Below, piece after piece: positions 1-8,046 of a DNA stretch of 64,000 nt. The stretch is from Pseudoalteromonas lipolytica. Its GTDB lineage: Bacteria > Pseudomonadota > Gammaproteobacteria > Enterobacterales > Alteromonadaceae. Position 1 is the stretch's first letter, and each line of letters opens with the position of its first letter. A program made the translations under genes and the position numbers. The notes beneath the pieces are model-generated. The model did not search any database, had not been told where the DNA came from, and was given only the letters and a program-made list of their open reading frames with translations. The stretch is from assembly GCF_001306915.1 (NCBI RefSeq), contig NZ_LJTC01000008.1, positions 186,001-250,000 on the forward strand, given 5' to 3'.

Positions 1-560
1 CCCGCATTATTGAACGCCGAAATCGTATAAAACAGACTGTGATAGGCGCTTTTTAGTGCGCCATAGTCATCGAACCAACTAATAAAGAGTAAGCAAAATG
101 CCACCGACTCAATCACTAATGAATACACTAAAACATACTTAGCAACCTTGATCACCGAGGTTAAATCGTTAGTGTCAAAAGCGCGGCTAGCGAGTAAGCG
201 TTGTTGTAAGCCTAGGGTTTTTCCTAAACTTAGTATTGAAATCACCGCCACGGTCATAAAGCCAATGCCACCTATTTGAATCAGCAGCATGACCACGCTT
301 TGACCAAATACAGTCAGATCAGTACCTGTGTCGATGACCACCAGCCCTGTTACTGTAACCGCAGAGGTTGCCGTAAATAATGCATCGAGCCAGCTGATCG
401 GTTGGGTGCTTGCCATTGGTAGCATAAGCAAGCCCGTGCCGAGCATAATTAACACAATAAAGCCGATAGTAAGCACTAAAGGTGGGTTTATTTTTTGCCG
501 CTTACGGCACTTTACACCGCTAAATTGTTTTGGATAAACGTTGGCTTGCCAGTTGATCAT
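1..560 (-). CDS. ktrB: KtrB/TrkH-family potassium channel subunit (3' part outside window)
   Basis: Membrane subunit of a Na+-dependent K+ uptake system. About 186 residues are visible, starting at the ATG at 558-560 and running off the left edge. The reading frame shows a first membrane span, then the filter motif TSAVTVTGL typical of the first pore loop of TrkH/KtrB, further spans, and a second pore-loop motif SAFNNAG at the edge. Its ATG overlaps the ktrA stop (ATGA), so the two are translationally coupled. The single-RCK partner points to Ktr rather than Trk. The C-terminal half was not seen. Confidence 0.9.
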   Translation of the reverse strand, partial: MINWQANVYPKQFSGVKCRKRQKINPPLVLTIGFIVLIMLGTGLLMLPMASTQPISWLDALFTATSAVTVTGLVVIDTGTDLTVFGQSVVMLLIQIGGIGFMTVAVISILSLGKTLGLQQRLLASRAFDTNDLTSVIKVAKYVLVYSLVIESVAFCLLFISWFDDYGALKSAYHSLFYTISAFNNA

Positions 561-1216
561 AATGCACGAAACCGTTTTGCTAATTTAGTTAAGTAAGTTT
601 TAGAGCCCAGTAGCACCAGACTATCGCCGTGACGCAGTTCGGTGTCGTTAGTCAGCTCTGTATTGAAGTAATCATCACGTCGTAGTGTGAGTGGTTTAAT
701 ATCGCTATTACGTTCTTTGAGCAGCCAGCCAATTTTGCGACCTGAAAGCTGCAGATCAATGCCTAGTTCAACAATAAACGTGGATTGGTTAAGCGGGAAA
801 TATTGATTAACCATTGGGTAGTTAAGCGCTTGCGCAACCCTCACGCCCATTTCTTCTTCAGGGTGAATTATGCGGTCAACGCCAAGTTTACTTAGTATTT
901 GATGGTGGCTTTTGGTACAGGCTTTTACCCAAATTTGCTTTACGCCTAAGTTTTTTAAGTGCAATACACATAAAATACTGGCTTCAATATTCTCGCCAAT
1001 GGCCACCAATACGGCTTGGCAACTGGGTAAATCGAGCCGTGCTAATTGTGTTTCATCACTGGCATCAACCACCACGGTAAAACTGAGTTGGTCGGCATAG
1101 TGATTAACGGTGCTTTCGCTAATATCGGCGGCACACACTGTATGACCTTGTTTTGAAAGTTCTAAACAGGCGGTTACGCCAAAACGTCCTAATCCGATTA
1201 CTGCAAACTGAGCCAT
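557..1216 (-). CDS. ktrA: KtrA, single-RCK regulatory subunit of K+ uptake
   Basis: Cytoplasmic gating ring subunit that binds nucleotide and opens KtrB. The N-terminus carries the Rossmann motif GLGRFG (residues 8-13), followed by the RCK_N fold. The C-terminal part (about 140-219) fits the RCK_C domain, ending in a HGDSLVLLG-type strand. At 219 residues it has KtrA length, half that of the two-repeat TrkA. It is first in a two-gene operon with the downstream channel gene (4-bp overlap) and lies back to back with a KdpD/KdpE-type pair, which suggests that pair controls it. Confidence 0.92.
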   Translation of the reverse strand: MAQFAVIGLGRFGVTACLELSKQGHTVCAADISESTVNHYADQLSFTVVVDASDETQLARLDLPSCQAVLVAIGENIEASILCVLHLKNLGVKQIWVKACTKSHHQILSKLGVDRIIHPEEEMGVRVAQALNYPMVNQYFPLNQSTFIVELGIDLQLSGRKIGWLLKERNSDIKPLTLRRDDYFNTELTNDTELRHGDSLVLLGSKTYLTKLAKRFRAL

Positions 1217-1289
1217 AGTCTTTCTCGCTATTGTGGGTACGCGCTAAATGCTAATGGCAAAAAAACAGAAGTCTCTAGAGAGCTTGAAA

Positions 1290-1340
1290 GCTTTATAAAG
1301 ATTTTATGCCGAGATAAAAAAACTTTATAAAAACTTTATA
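1290..1340. promoter_or_regulatory. CTTTATA direct repeats between ktrA and the kdpDE-like genes
   Basis: Three copies of CTTTATA begin at 1291, 1323 and 1334. The last two are 11 bp apart, about one helical turn, as in tandem half-sites of OmpR/KdpE-family regulators. They lie in the 177-bp divergent promoter region. That this is the binding site of the adjacent response regulator is inference. Confidence 0.45.
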
Positions 1341-1393
1341 GTGACAAAATTGAAAACCCTTTAATCTAATAGGGATAAACAATAAGTGAAAAG

Positions 1394-2698
1394 ATGATGC
1401 AGTCAGTATTCAAAATACAGTATTTAAAAGCCGCATTTTTAAGTGTGTTGATGCCACTTGTCGTGGTGCTTGTGATATTCCCATTTCGAGAACTGTTTAC
1501 AACCACCGATATTGTGATGCTTCAGCTTTTGTGGGTGACATGGGTTGCGGTGCGCAGTAATCGCCGTGTTGCAGCGCTTACCACCTTGGTGAGTGTTGCC
1601 TGCACGGACTGGTTTTATGTGGTGCCGTATTTTACTTTTCATATCGAAAATATTGAATATGTGGTCACCTTTTTGGTGATGTTGATTGTGGGTTTAGTGA
1701 TAAGTCACTTAGCCGGGGAGCTCAATACTAAGGTTCGCGATGTGCAAGCCCATGCAAGTAATAGTCGCTTATTGTATGAGTTAGCAAAAAAGCTTAATGA
1801 TCTCGATAGCCTTGAGGAGCAAAAGCAGCTGTTTTTAACAACCATGACCGCGCATTTAAAGGTTGCGTGTGATTGGCAGCTAACAGCGTCAAAGCAGTTT
1901 ATTTATTTAAACGAACAACAAGCGGAATTTGGCGGTATTGCGTTTGCTAAAGCGCTAAATGCAGAGCAACAGGCTTTGGCGAATACAGCGTGTTCTTTAC
2001 TGTATCAGGTTCAAGAAAAAACCCTATTACGCGAGCAATCTGCGGCGATAAAAGTACAGGCTGAGCTAGAGAGGTCAAAAAACACCTTGTTGCGCAGTTT
2101 ATCCCATGACTTACGTACGCCATTAGCGACCATTATGGGCGCATCAAGCATGTTGGCCGATGATGATATCCAACTAAGCTCTGAGGTTATCAAAGAGCAA
2201 GCTGCTAACATTTATGAGCAAAGTAAAATACTTAATCAACACTTTGATAAAGTCATGGAGCTCAGTAAAGTTAATAAGTTAGCTGAGAATATTAAATGGC
2301 AAAAACTGCCTATTTTGACCTTAATTAGCGAGGCAAAATCTCGTCGTCAGCAGCAACTACAAAACTTTAAACTGAGCATCGAGGCTCAGCAACAAAGCAT
2401 CTGTTTTGGCGATGAAACCCTACTAGAAATTGCCTTTGCCAATATGCTCGAGAACGCAGCTCGTTACGGAGATGGTTCGGCGAATATGCAATTTATTGAA
2501 ACACACAATGAATATCAAATTGTGCTAACCAATCCTTTTGCGAATAAGCATGAGACGAGTCAAGATGAAGGTGTTGGACTAGGGAGTGTGATCTGCGATG
2601 TGGTTGCTAAATGTCATCAAGGGCGCTTTGAATTAACCCTCAATGAGCAAACAAAGCAAGCAACAGCTATATTAATTTGGAGTAACAGTCGTGGCTAA
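1394..2698 (+). CDS. KdpD-like sensor histidine kinase lacking the N-terminal KdpD domain
   Basis: Inner-membrane histidine kinase, 434 residues. Residues about 10-105 hold the four closely spaced membrane helices of the DUF4118 module of KdpD. The H-box SLSHDLRTPL puts the phosphorylated His at 238. The N-box lies near 350-354 and a G-box (GVGLG) near the C-terminus. Canonical KdpD is near 900 residues, with an N-terminal KdpD/Usp sensor portion that is absent here. An alternative ATG follows directly at 1397. The gene overlaps the response-regulator gene by 8 bp. Its position opposite ktrAB suggests K+ or turgor control of Ktr instead of Kdp; no kdpFABC is present in the window. Confidence 0.85.
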   Translation: MMQSVFKIQYLKAAFLSVLMPLVVVLVIFPFRELFTTTDIVMLQLLWVTWVAVRSNRRVAALTTLVSVACTDWFYVVPYFTFHIENIEYVVTFLVMLIVGLVISHLAGELNTKVRDVQAHASNSRLLYELAKKLNDLDSLEEQKQLFLTTMTAHLKVACDWQLTASKQFIYLNEQQAEFGGIAFAKALNAEQQALANTACSLLYQVQEKTLLREQSAAIKVQAELERSKNTLLRSLSHDLRTPLATIMGASSMLADDDIQLSSEVIKEQAANIYEQSKILNQHFDKVMELSKVNKLAENIKWQKLPILTLISEAKSRRQQQLQNFKLSIEAQQQSICFGDETLLEIAFANMLENAARYGDGSANMQFIETHNEYQIVLTNPFANKHETSQDEGVGLGSVICDVVAKCHQGRFELTLNEQTKQATAILIWSNSRG

Positions 2699-3359
2699 TA
2701 TTTTGGTTTTAGAGGATTCACCACCTCTGCAAAGTTTTTTAAAAACACTATTAAAAGCCAGTGATCATGAAGTTAGTGTGTGCGCCAAAGGGCTTGATGC
2801 GTTTGCACTATTAAGCCAGCAGCAGTTTGATTTAGTGCTGCTTGATTTAGGCTTGCTCGATATGGATGGGCAAGATTGGCTGGTGGAGTTTAGGCAGTGG
2901 AGCCTGCTCCCTGTATTAGTACTTTCTGCACGCGACGGCGAAACAGAAAAAGTCACCGCCCTTGATAACGGCGCCAACGATTATCTAACCAAACCATTTA
3001 GTGCAAACGAATTACTAGCGCGCATTCGGGTGCTACTTCGCACACAAACAACACCCAGCCTAACTTTGCAATGTGGCGATATTCACATCGACCCACATAA
3101 GCACGTGGTCCGTAAAGGCGCTGAAGAAGTCAAACTAACTAAAAAAGAGTACGCTATTTTACTGTTGTTGTTTCAGCAAAAAGATAAGGTGTTAACGCAT
3201 AACGCTATTTTATCTGAAGTGTGGGGAGAGCAGTATATTAACCGTCCTGAATACGTGCGAGTACATATTGGTCAGTTAAGACAAAAACTTGAACAAAATG
3301 CGGCGAGCCCTAAACATATCTTAACCGAGCCCGCCGTAGGTTACCGCTTAGTTGAATAA
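2691..3359 (+). CDS. KdpE-like OmpR-family response regulator
   Basis: DNA-binding response regulator of 222 residues. The receiver domain (1-115) has the acidic pocket ED at 8-9, phospho-acceptor Asp52 in LLDLGL, and the conserved Lys101 in TKPF. A winged-helix Trans_reg_C domain (about 125-220) ends in the usual AVGYRLVE. The start overlaps the kinase gene, so the pair forms one operon. Likely targets are the ktrAB promoter and its own. It could be named kdpE by homology, but no Kdp ATPase is linked here. Confidence 0.88.
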   Translation: MANILVLEDSPPLQSFLKTLLKASDHEVSVCAKGLDAFALLSQQQFDLVLLDLGLLDMDGQDWLVEFRQWSLLPVLVLSARDGETEKVTALDNGANDYLTKPFSANELLARIRVLLRTQTTPSLTLQCGDIHIDPHKHVVRKGAEEVKLTKKEYAILLLLFQQKDKVLTHNAILSEVWGEQYINRPEYVRVHIGQLRQKLEQNAASPKHILTEPAVGYRLVE

Positions 3360-3446
3360 ACTATCTCTTTACATCGCTTTGGGTTGAGTTTGTAACATTC
3401 CTTAGGTACTGTTTTAGAGAATAATAATAAAGCGGAAGTCCCTTCA

Positions 3447-4355
3447 TTGGCCATGCATCAAATTAACAGACAAGGTATTAGTTCATTGTCAAATACACAG
3501 CTCGAAGATGTGATTGCAGAAATTGAGCAAGCTATTGAGTGGCACCAGTCATGGTATAAAAACTTATTAAGGTGTCTAATTGCAGATACTCCCGCAAATG
3601 AACAAGACTTAGCAGATAATGCTCATAACTTTTGTCGCTTTGGGCAGTGGTTTAATAAGCTACCTGATCAGACTATAAAGCTTCACCCTCACTTTTCTGA
3701 AATCGCTTCTGCACATAAAAAAATGCATCAAGGAGCGAAAGTCTTGTTGTCGTTAAAAGAGTCTAAGACTGTTATTCCAGTAAACTTATTAGACCAATTT
3801 CATGCGGATTTAGATAGATTACGCGAGTTATTTGACTGCCTTATCGATGAGTTTACTGAAGTGCTTCACACACGCGACCCTTTAACGGGTGCATCAAATC
3901 GTACGAACTTATTAGAAAACCTGCAAAAAGAACACGAGCTGTGTAAGCGCAAATCACTAAGCTGCGCACTGATAATGATCGACCTTGATCACTTTAAGCA
4001 AGTAAATGATGAATTTGGTCATGCTGCGGGCGATAAGGTGTTAATAGCCCTCGTGAAATGCATTAAATCTCAGCTAAGAAAATACGATCAATTATATCGC
4101 TATGGTGGCGAAGAGTTTTTAGTCTGCTTACCACAAACAGAGCTTGATGATGCTAAGTCATTTTCTGAACGGCTAAGAGCTGGCGTTGAGGCTTTAAAAA
4201 TCGACATTAGCAACGATAATCACATTAATGTTACTGGCTCATTTGGCGTAACGCTGATAAGCGCCGATGATAATATTGAAACGGCAATCGAAAGGGCCGA
4301 TGAAGCTATGTATCAAGCTAAAAAGTCAGGCCGCAATCGAGTGTGTGTGGCTTAA
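3447..4355 (+). CDS. dgcZ: DgcZ-like diguanylate cyclase with CZB zinc-sensing domain
   Basis: Makes cyclic di-GMP from two GTP in the cytosol. The N-terminal half (about 20-135) has the CZB pattern: His in EWHQSWY, the Cys-Phe-Gly-x-Trp element CRFGQW, and later histidines, which in E. coli DgcZ bind zinc and inhibit the enzyme. The GGDEF domain (about 140-302) has DPLTGASNR, an intact GGEEF active loop and an upstream RKYD, which fits the RxxD inhibitory I-site. Length (302) matches DgcZ. TTG at 3447 is preceded at ideal distance by GGAAG; ATG at 3453 is the alternative start. Confidence 0.85.
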   Translation: MAMHQINRQGISSLSNTQLEDVIAEIEQAIEWHQSWYKNLLRCLIADTPANEQDLADNAHNFCRFGQWFNKLPDQTIKLHPHFSEIASAHKKMHQGAKVLLSLKESKTVIPVNLLDQFHADLDRLRELFDCLIDEFTEVLHTRDPLTGASNRTNLLENLQKEHELCKRKSLSCALIMIDLDHFKQVNDEFGHAAGDKVLIALVKCIKSQLRKYDQLYRYGGEEFLVCLPQTELDDAKSFSERLRAGVEALKIDISNDNHINVTGSFGVTLISADDNIETAIERADEAMYQAKKSGRNRVCVA

Positions 4356-4356
4356 A

Positions 4357-5052
4357 CTATTCTTTAACGGCGGTAAATGCTTTTATTAGGCCAGCTTGAT
4401 AAAAAGAGTAAACGCCTGTAAAGCCTGATTCGGCAATGATGCTTTCGATGACTTGAGATTCTTTTAAAGCAACGTCATTTTCATAAGCTAGTTTTACTTT
4501 TTCAATTTGTTCAGGACTGACTGTGGCTGATGACATAACGCTTAACCAGTGACTAAGCAGCAGTGGGTAAGTTTTGGCACTTTGATTAGCACTTAAGTCT
4601 GCGCTGACAAGTAACCCACCTGCTTTTAAACGTTTGTGAATATCTGCAAAAAATGCCACTCGTTTAGGTTCATCCACAATAAACTGCGATACTAACACGG
4701 CTGTCGCTGCATCAAAGGGCATCAAGTTCTTAAGTGAATCTACGTAACCATTATGAAACTGGCAGCGATGTGCCACCCCTGCTTGCGTTAAATTGTGTTT
4801 GCATACTTTGATCATTTCACTCGAGGGTTCGACTGCGGTGAAACTAAATGTAGGGAAGGCCTGTGCTAAATGCAAAATTTCATTTCCGGTGCCCGCTCCA
4901 ACGCAAAGAATATGCGCATTGCTTGGTAGTTTGCTGAATAAAGGTGTCATCATAAAATACAAGGCCTGGCTAATGGGGGCCATGTTTTGCCATTGTGAAT
5001 CATAATTAGCTGCTTGTTGATCAAATAAGGCGGTGACTTCGTGTTGTTGCAT
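4357..5052 (-). CDS. Class I SAM-dependent methyltransferase
   Basis: Small soluble methyltransferase of 231 residues. The SAM-binding motif I, CVGAGTGNE, lies at about 50-58, followed by the acidic end of strand 2 (AVEPSSEM) and the motif IV/post-I region around FDAATAVLV. The substrate cannot be told from sequence. It faces the diguanylate cyclase gene tail to tail with one base between the stop codons, with no visible terminator. It appears monocistronic. Confidence 0.8.
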   Translation of the reverse strand: MQQHEVTALFDQQAANYDSQWQNMAPISQALYFMMTPLFSKLPSNAHILCVGAGTGNEILHLAQAFPTFSFTAVEPSSEMIKVCKHNLTQAGVAHRCQFHNGYVDSLKNLMPFDAATAVLVSQFIVDEPKRVAFFADIHKRLKAGGLLVSADLSANQSAKTYPLLLSHWLSVMSSATVSPEQIEKVKLAYENDVALKESQVIESIIAESGFTGVYSFYQAGLIKAFTAVKE

Positions 5053-5176
5053 AGTAAAAACCTAGTAGGTAACTTTAAGTGTTACAGAAGTGGATAGCTT
5101 ACTTTATTTTAGGAAACTTTAAAAGTTACTTAATGGGGCATTCAAATGATTTGGTAATGTATGCATACTCATTTGC

Positions 5177-5680
5177 TTAATTTTTAGGTTTTAACAATGA
5201 AAAAAGGTGCGCATTAAATAAGTGTCCTTTCTTGAACATCGCGTTTTTTAAAACTGCATCTTGTTCGAAGCCTAATCTTTGCAGAACCTTCATTGAGGCA
5301 GGATTATCTTCGCACACGTAAGCAAACACTCTGGCGATTGTCGTTTTAGAGAATACTGTTTCGAGTAGCATAGATGCAGCTTTTACAGTGATACCTTGCC
5401 GCCAGTACTCTTTTGCCAGCCAGTAACCTAACTCACCTGAGCGATCAAATTCAAACTCACCTGGGTGCACACTCACGCATCCAATAAGTTTATCGTTAAA
5501 TATAACGGCTTTAATGAGCTGACTTTGACTACCTTCATTAATCCACCACTGAGCATCCTCGTAACTATAAGGAGAGGGGATTTTAGTTGATAGGTATTGT
5601 GTAACATTTATGTCGTTAAGAATTGCAACAAGTTGTTTTGCATCTGACTCTACGAAGTCTCGAAGTGTAATCACGCTCAT
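5177..5680 (-). CDS. GNAT-family N-acetyltransferase (RimJ/L-like)
   Basis: 167-residue acetyltransferase. The N-terminus ITLRDFVESDA is typical of the RimJ/RimL-like branch. The acetyl-CoA loop is around 92-98 (YWRQGIT), preceded by GELGYWL, and the C-terminal part has the usual EDNPASMKVLQRLGF segment. It could acetylate a protein N-terminus, an amine or a small molecule. It is followed after 57 bp by a GST gene on the same strand. Confidence 0.82.
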   Translation of the reverse strand: MSVITLRDFVESDAKQLVAILNDINVTQYLSTKIPSPYSYEDAQWWINEGSQSQLIKAVIFNDKLIGCVSVHPGEFEFDRSGELGYWLAKEYWRQGITVKAASMLLETVFSKTTIARVFAYVCEDNPASMKVLQRLGFEQDAVLKNAMFKKGHLFNAHLFSLLKPKN

Positions 5681-5708
5681 CCTTTGGAGTTTTGTAAGTG
5701 TGTGTGCG

Positions 5709-5728
5709 AAGGCATTGGAGTATGCCTT
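5709..5728. terminator. Weak hairpin between GST and GNAT genes
   Basis: AAGGCAT and ATGCCTT form a 7-bp stem around a 6-nt loop directly after the GST stop. There is no clear T-run on the minus strand, so termination is doubtful. Confidence 0.3.
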
Positions 5729-5737
5729 TGCTTGTCT

Positions 5738-6355
5738 TTATCCGTATTTGGCTTCTAACTCATTTGCTGTGCGATAGCTCTCATAGGTGTTTAATCGCTC
5801 GAAATACCGCTCTATTTCTGCAAAATGAGACAGCATGCCAGACTCAGCGACTTTCTCTATGACGAATGACATCATAAAATCAGCGCCAGTAAGGTTGTCA
5901 TCAACAAAGTACTTTCTACCTTTCAGATGTTGATTAACATAGCTGAGTATTTTACCAATTTCATGGTCGGCATAATCAGCAATGAAGTTAGTTTTACAGC
6001 CATCTTTTGTAATAAATAGTTTTAATAAAAAAGGCACCATTGCTGAGCTTTCAGCAAAATGGAGCCATTGTTGATAATCAATGTAACTCTCACTTTGCTG
6101 GTTTGGCATAAACTTACCTTTGCCATACTGAGTTATTAGGTAGTCAGTTATCGCACCCGATTCAGTAATTACTTTACCGTTATCTTCAATCACAGGAGCT
6201 TTACCGAGAGGATGAATTTGTTTTAACTCATCAGGTGCTAAAAATGTCTCTTTATTACGTTGGTAGGCAATAATGTCGTAATCAACGCCAAGCTCTTCGA
6301 GCAGCCAAATAATCCGCTTAGAGCGTGATTTGTTTAAATGGTGTAATTTAATCAT
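5738..6355 (-). CDS. Glutathione S-transferase family protein
   Basis: Cytosolic GST of 205 residues. The thioredoxin-like N-terminal domain (1-80) starts with a strand followed by NKSRSKRIIWLLEELG, where a Ser takes the usual catalytic or glutathione-contacting place, and includes the cis-Pro region KAPVIEDNG and the glutathione-binding ESGAI. The all-helical C-terminal domain covers about 90-205. Substrate unknown. It lies downstream of a CurA-like reductase on the same strand; both families act on reactive carbonyls, which hints at a detoxification set. Confidence 0.85.
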   Translation of the reverse strand: MIKLHHLNKSRSKRIIWLLEELGVDYDIIAYQRNKETFLAPDELKQIHPLGKAPVIEDNGKVITESGAITDYLITQYGKGKFMPNQQSESYIDYQQWLHFAESSAMVPFLLKLFITKDGCKTNFIADYADHEIGKILSYVNQHLKGRKYFVDDNLTGADFMMSFVIEKVAESGMLSHFAEIERYFERLNTYESYRTANELEAKYG

Positions 6356-6372
6356 TTGTTATCCTTAATAGT

Positions 6373-6400
6373 GGCGCAACATTATTTGTTGCGCCTAATT
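6373..6400. terminator. Stem-loop between reductase and GST genes
   Basis: GGCGCAAC and GTTGCGCC form a perfect 8-bp stem with a 7-nt loop. A T-rich tail follows on the plus strand only, whereas the genes run on the minus strand; it may attenuate transcription between the two genes or simply stabilise RNA. Confidence 0.4.
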
Positions 6401-6402
6401 TT

Positions 6403-7434
6403 TTAAATTGGCTGCTGAACTTGCACCACGGTTTTACCAAAGTTTTCACCATTTAACATGGCGTTAAAAGCATCTAGGGTTTTTTCGAAATCAGTTTCAA
6501 GGTGCTCTTTGTATTTTATCTTGCCGTCGTTCAGCCATTGTTGCATATCTTGTGCAAACTCACCGTAACGATCGCTGTAATCATCAAAGATAATAAAGCC
6601 TTGTACTTTAATACGTTTTCTAAGAATTAAGCCCATCAACATAGATAGGCGATCAGGCCCTGGTGGTAACTCAGTTGCATTATATTGTGATACTAATCCA
6701 CATAGTGGGATTCGTGCTTTTGTGTTAAGTAAAGGCAGTACCGCATCTAAAACATGACCACCGACGTTCTCGTAGTAAACATCAATACCTTGATCACAGG
6801 CGTCCTTAAGCTGTTCTTCAAAGTTATCGGCTTTATGATCTATGCATGCATCAAACCCTAAGTTCTCAATCGCATGCTTACATTTTTGAGAGCCTCCAGC
6901 GATACCAACGACTTTACAACCTTTTAATTTGGCTATCTGACCGACGGTTGCTCCAACCGGCCCTGTTGCTGCAGCTACAACCACTGTTTCGCCTGCTTTT
7001 GGTTCACCAATATTTAGTAGTCCCATATAAGCAGTAAACCCTGGCATACCTAAAATACCGAGTGCATAGGAAGGAGTATCTGGACTTTCTCCTAACTTCA
7101 TCAGTCCTTCAGTATTACTTATCGCATACTCCTGCCAACCAGTATAGGCAAGTACCCATTCACCTACTTTATAATCAGAGTGCTCTGATTGCTCTACCTG
7201 ACACACTGTCGCACCAACCATCACATCGCCAACTTCAACAGGGTCAGCATATGATTCTGCATCGCTCATACGGCCTCGCATATAAGGGTCAAGAGATAAA
7301 TAAATTGTTCTTAGTAAAACTTCACCTTGTTTAGGTGAGGCAAGAGTAGATGTTTTTAAAACGAGGTTATTCTCTGTTGCAGGGCCTGTTGGACGTGATT
7401 CAAGAATATACTGACGGTTTTTAATTTCAGTCAT
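6403..7434 (-). CDS. NADP-dependent oxidoreductase, CurA/PTGR-type MDR family
   Basis: Zinc-independent medium-chain reductase of 343 residues that likely reduces the double bond of enones with NADPH. The N-terminal catalytic fold contains LSLDPYMRGRM, typical of leukotriene B4 dehydrogenase / CurA relatives. The Rossmann domain has AATGPVG at 155-161. The C-terminus GENFGKTVVQV is also typical. A broken piece of a second family member lies at 58983-59282. It has its own promoter gap upstream (166 bp) and ends at a stem-loop. Confidence 0.87.
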   Translation of the reverse strand: MTEIKNRQYILESRPTGPATENNLVLKTSTLASPKQGEVLLRTIYLSLDPYMRGRMSDAESYADPVEVGDVMVGATVCQVEQSEHSDYKVGEWVLAYTGWQEYAISNTEGLMKLGESPDTPSYALGILGMPGFTAYMGLLNIGEPKAGETVVVAAATGPVGATVGQIAKLKGCKVVGIAGGSQKCKHAIENLGFDACIDHKADNFEEQLKDACDQGIDVYYENVGGHVLDAVLPLLNTKARIPLCGLVSQYNATELPPGPDRLSMLMGLILRKRIKVQGFIIFDDYSDRYGEFAQDMQQWLNDGKIKYKEHLETDFEKTLDAFNAMLNGENFGKTVVQVQQPI

Positions 7435-7600
7435 ACTTATCTCCTATGATTTGTTTTAAATCCTGTTTAATAAATAGGTGCGGGCATGTAATTAGAAATC
7501 AATGGCGAAATTGTTACCGAGTAGAAAATGATAATTTCATTCAAACGACAATCCATTTTGCACGGTATAGTGTAAAGGTGTATGCTGGAAAAATAATCAA

Positions 7601-8035
7601 ATGGCGAAACAAATTGATATGAAAGGTATTTCTCTTATAGCTTTTACGCTTGTTGCGGGTTTTATGGCAAGGAGTGCGCATGCTAATACAAGTGTTTTAT
7701 CGGTTGATCCTATCACTCCAGGAAACGTATTTGCGTTTGAAAACGACGCAAGACGTTATCCAAAGCAAAGTGAGTTTAGTATTGTTCACAGTGTTTCGAT
7801 GAGCAGTGAAAGCGGCCGACGATTAGCTGTCGTAACTGTTGAAAACAAAGCATCAGGATCGCGTATCTTACAAGCAGACCATATTATGGCTTTATTTGCC
7901 GATGGGCGTCGCTTACACCCGTTAGCTTTTGATGAAGGTATCAAGTTAGATGATGGTGAAAAGCGCTCACTGACTTTATCTTTTGGTGAAAATGAATACC
8001 CCATTTTAGCGGTATACACGAGTTTAGATGAGTAA
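7601..8035 (+). CDS. Hypothetical secreted protein
   Basis: 144 residues; family not recognised. Residues about 9-28 form a signal peptide ending in ARSAHA, so cleavage before Asn is likely and the product is periplasmic or secreted. The mature part is predicted to be beta-rich, with no cysteines and no clear catalytic motif. A second ATG at 7619 would still give a good signal peptide. It sits 11 bp upstream of the beta-propeller gene at 8047, so the two probably form an operon. Confidence 0.7.
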   Translation: MAKQIDMKGISLIAFTLVAGFMARSAHANTSVLSVDPITPGNVFAFENDARRYPKQSEFSIVHSVSMSSESGRRLAVVTVENKASGSRILQADHIMALFADGRRLHPLAFDEGIKLDDGEKRSLTLSFGENEYPILAVYTSLDE

Positions 8036-8046
8036 AAGGCAGGCCC

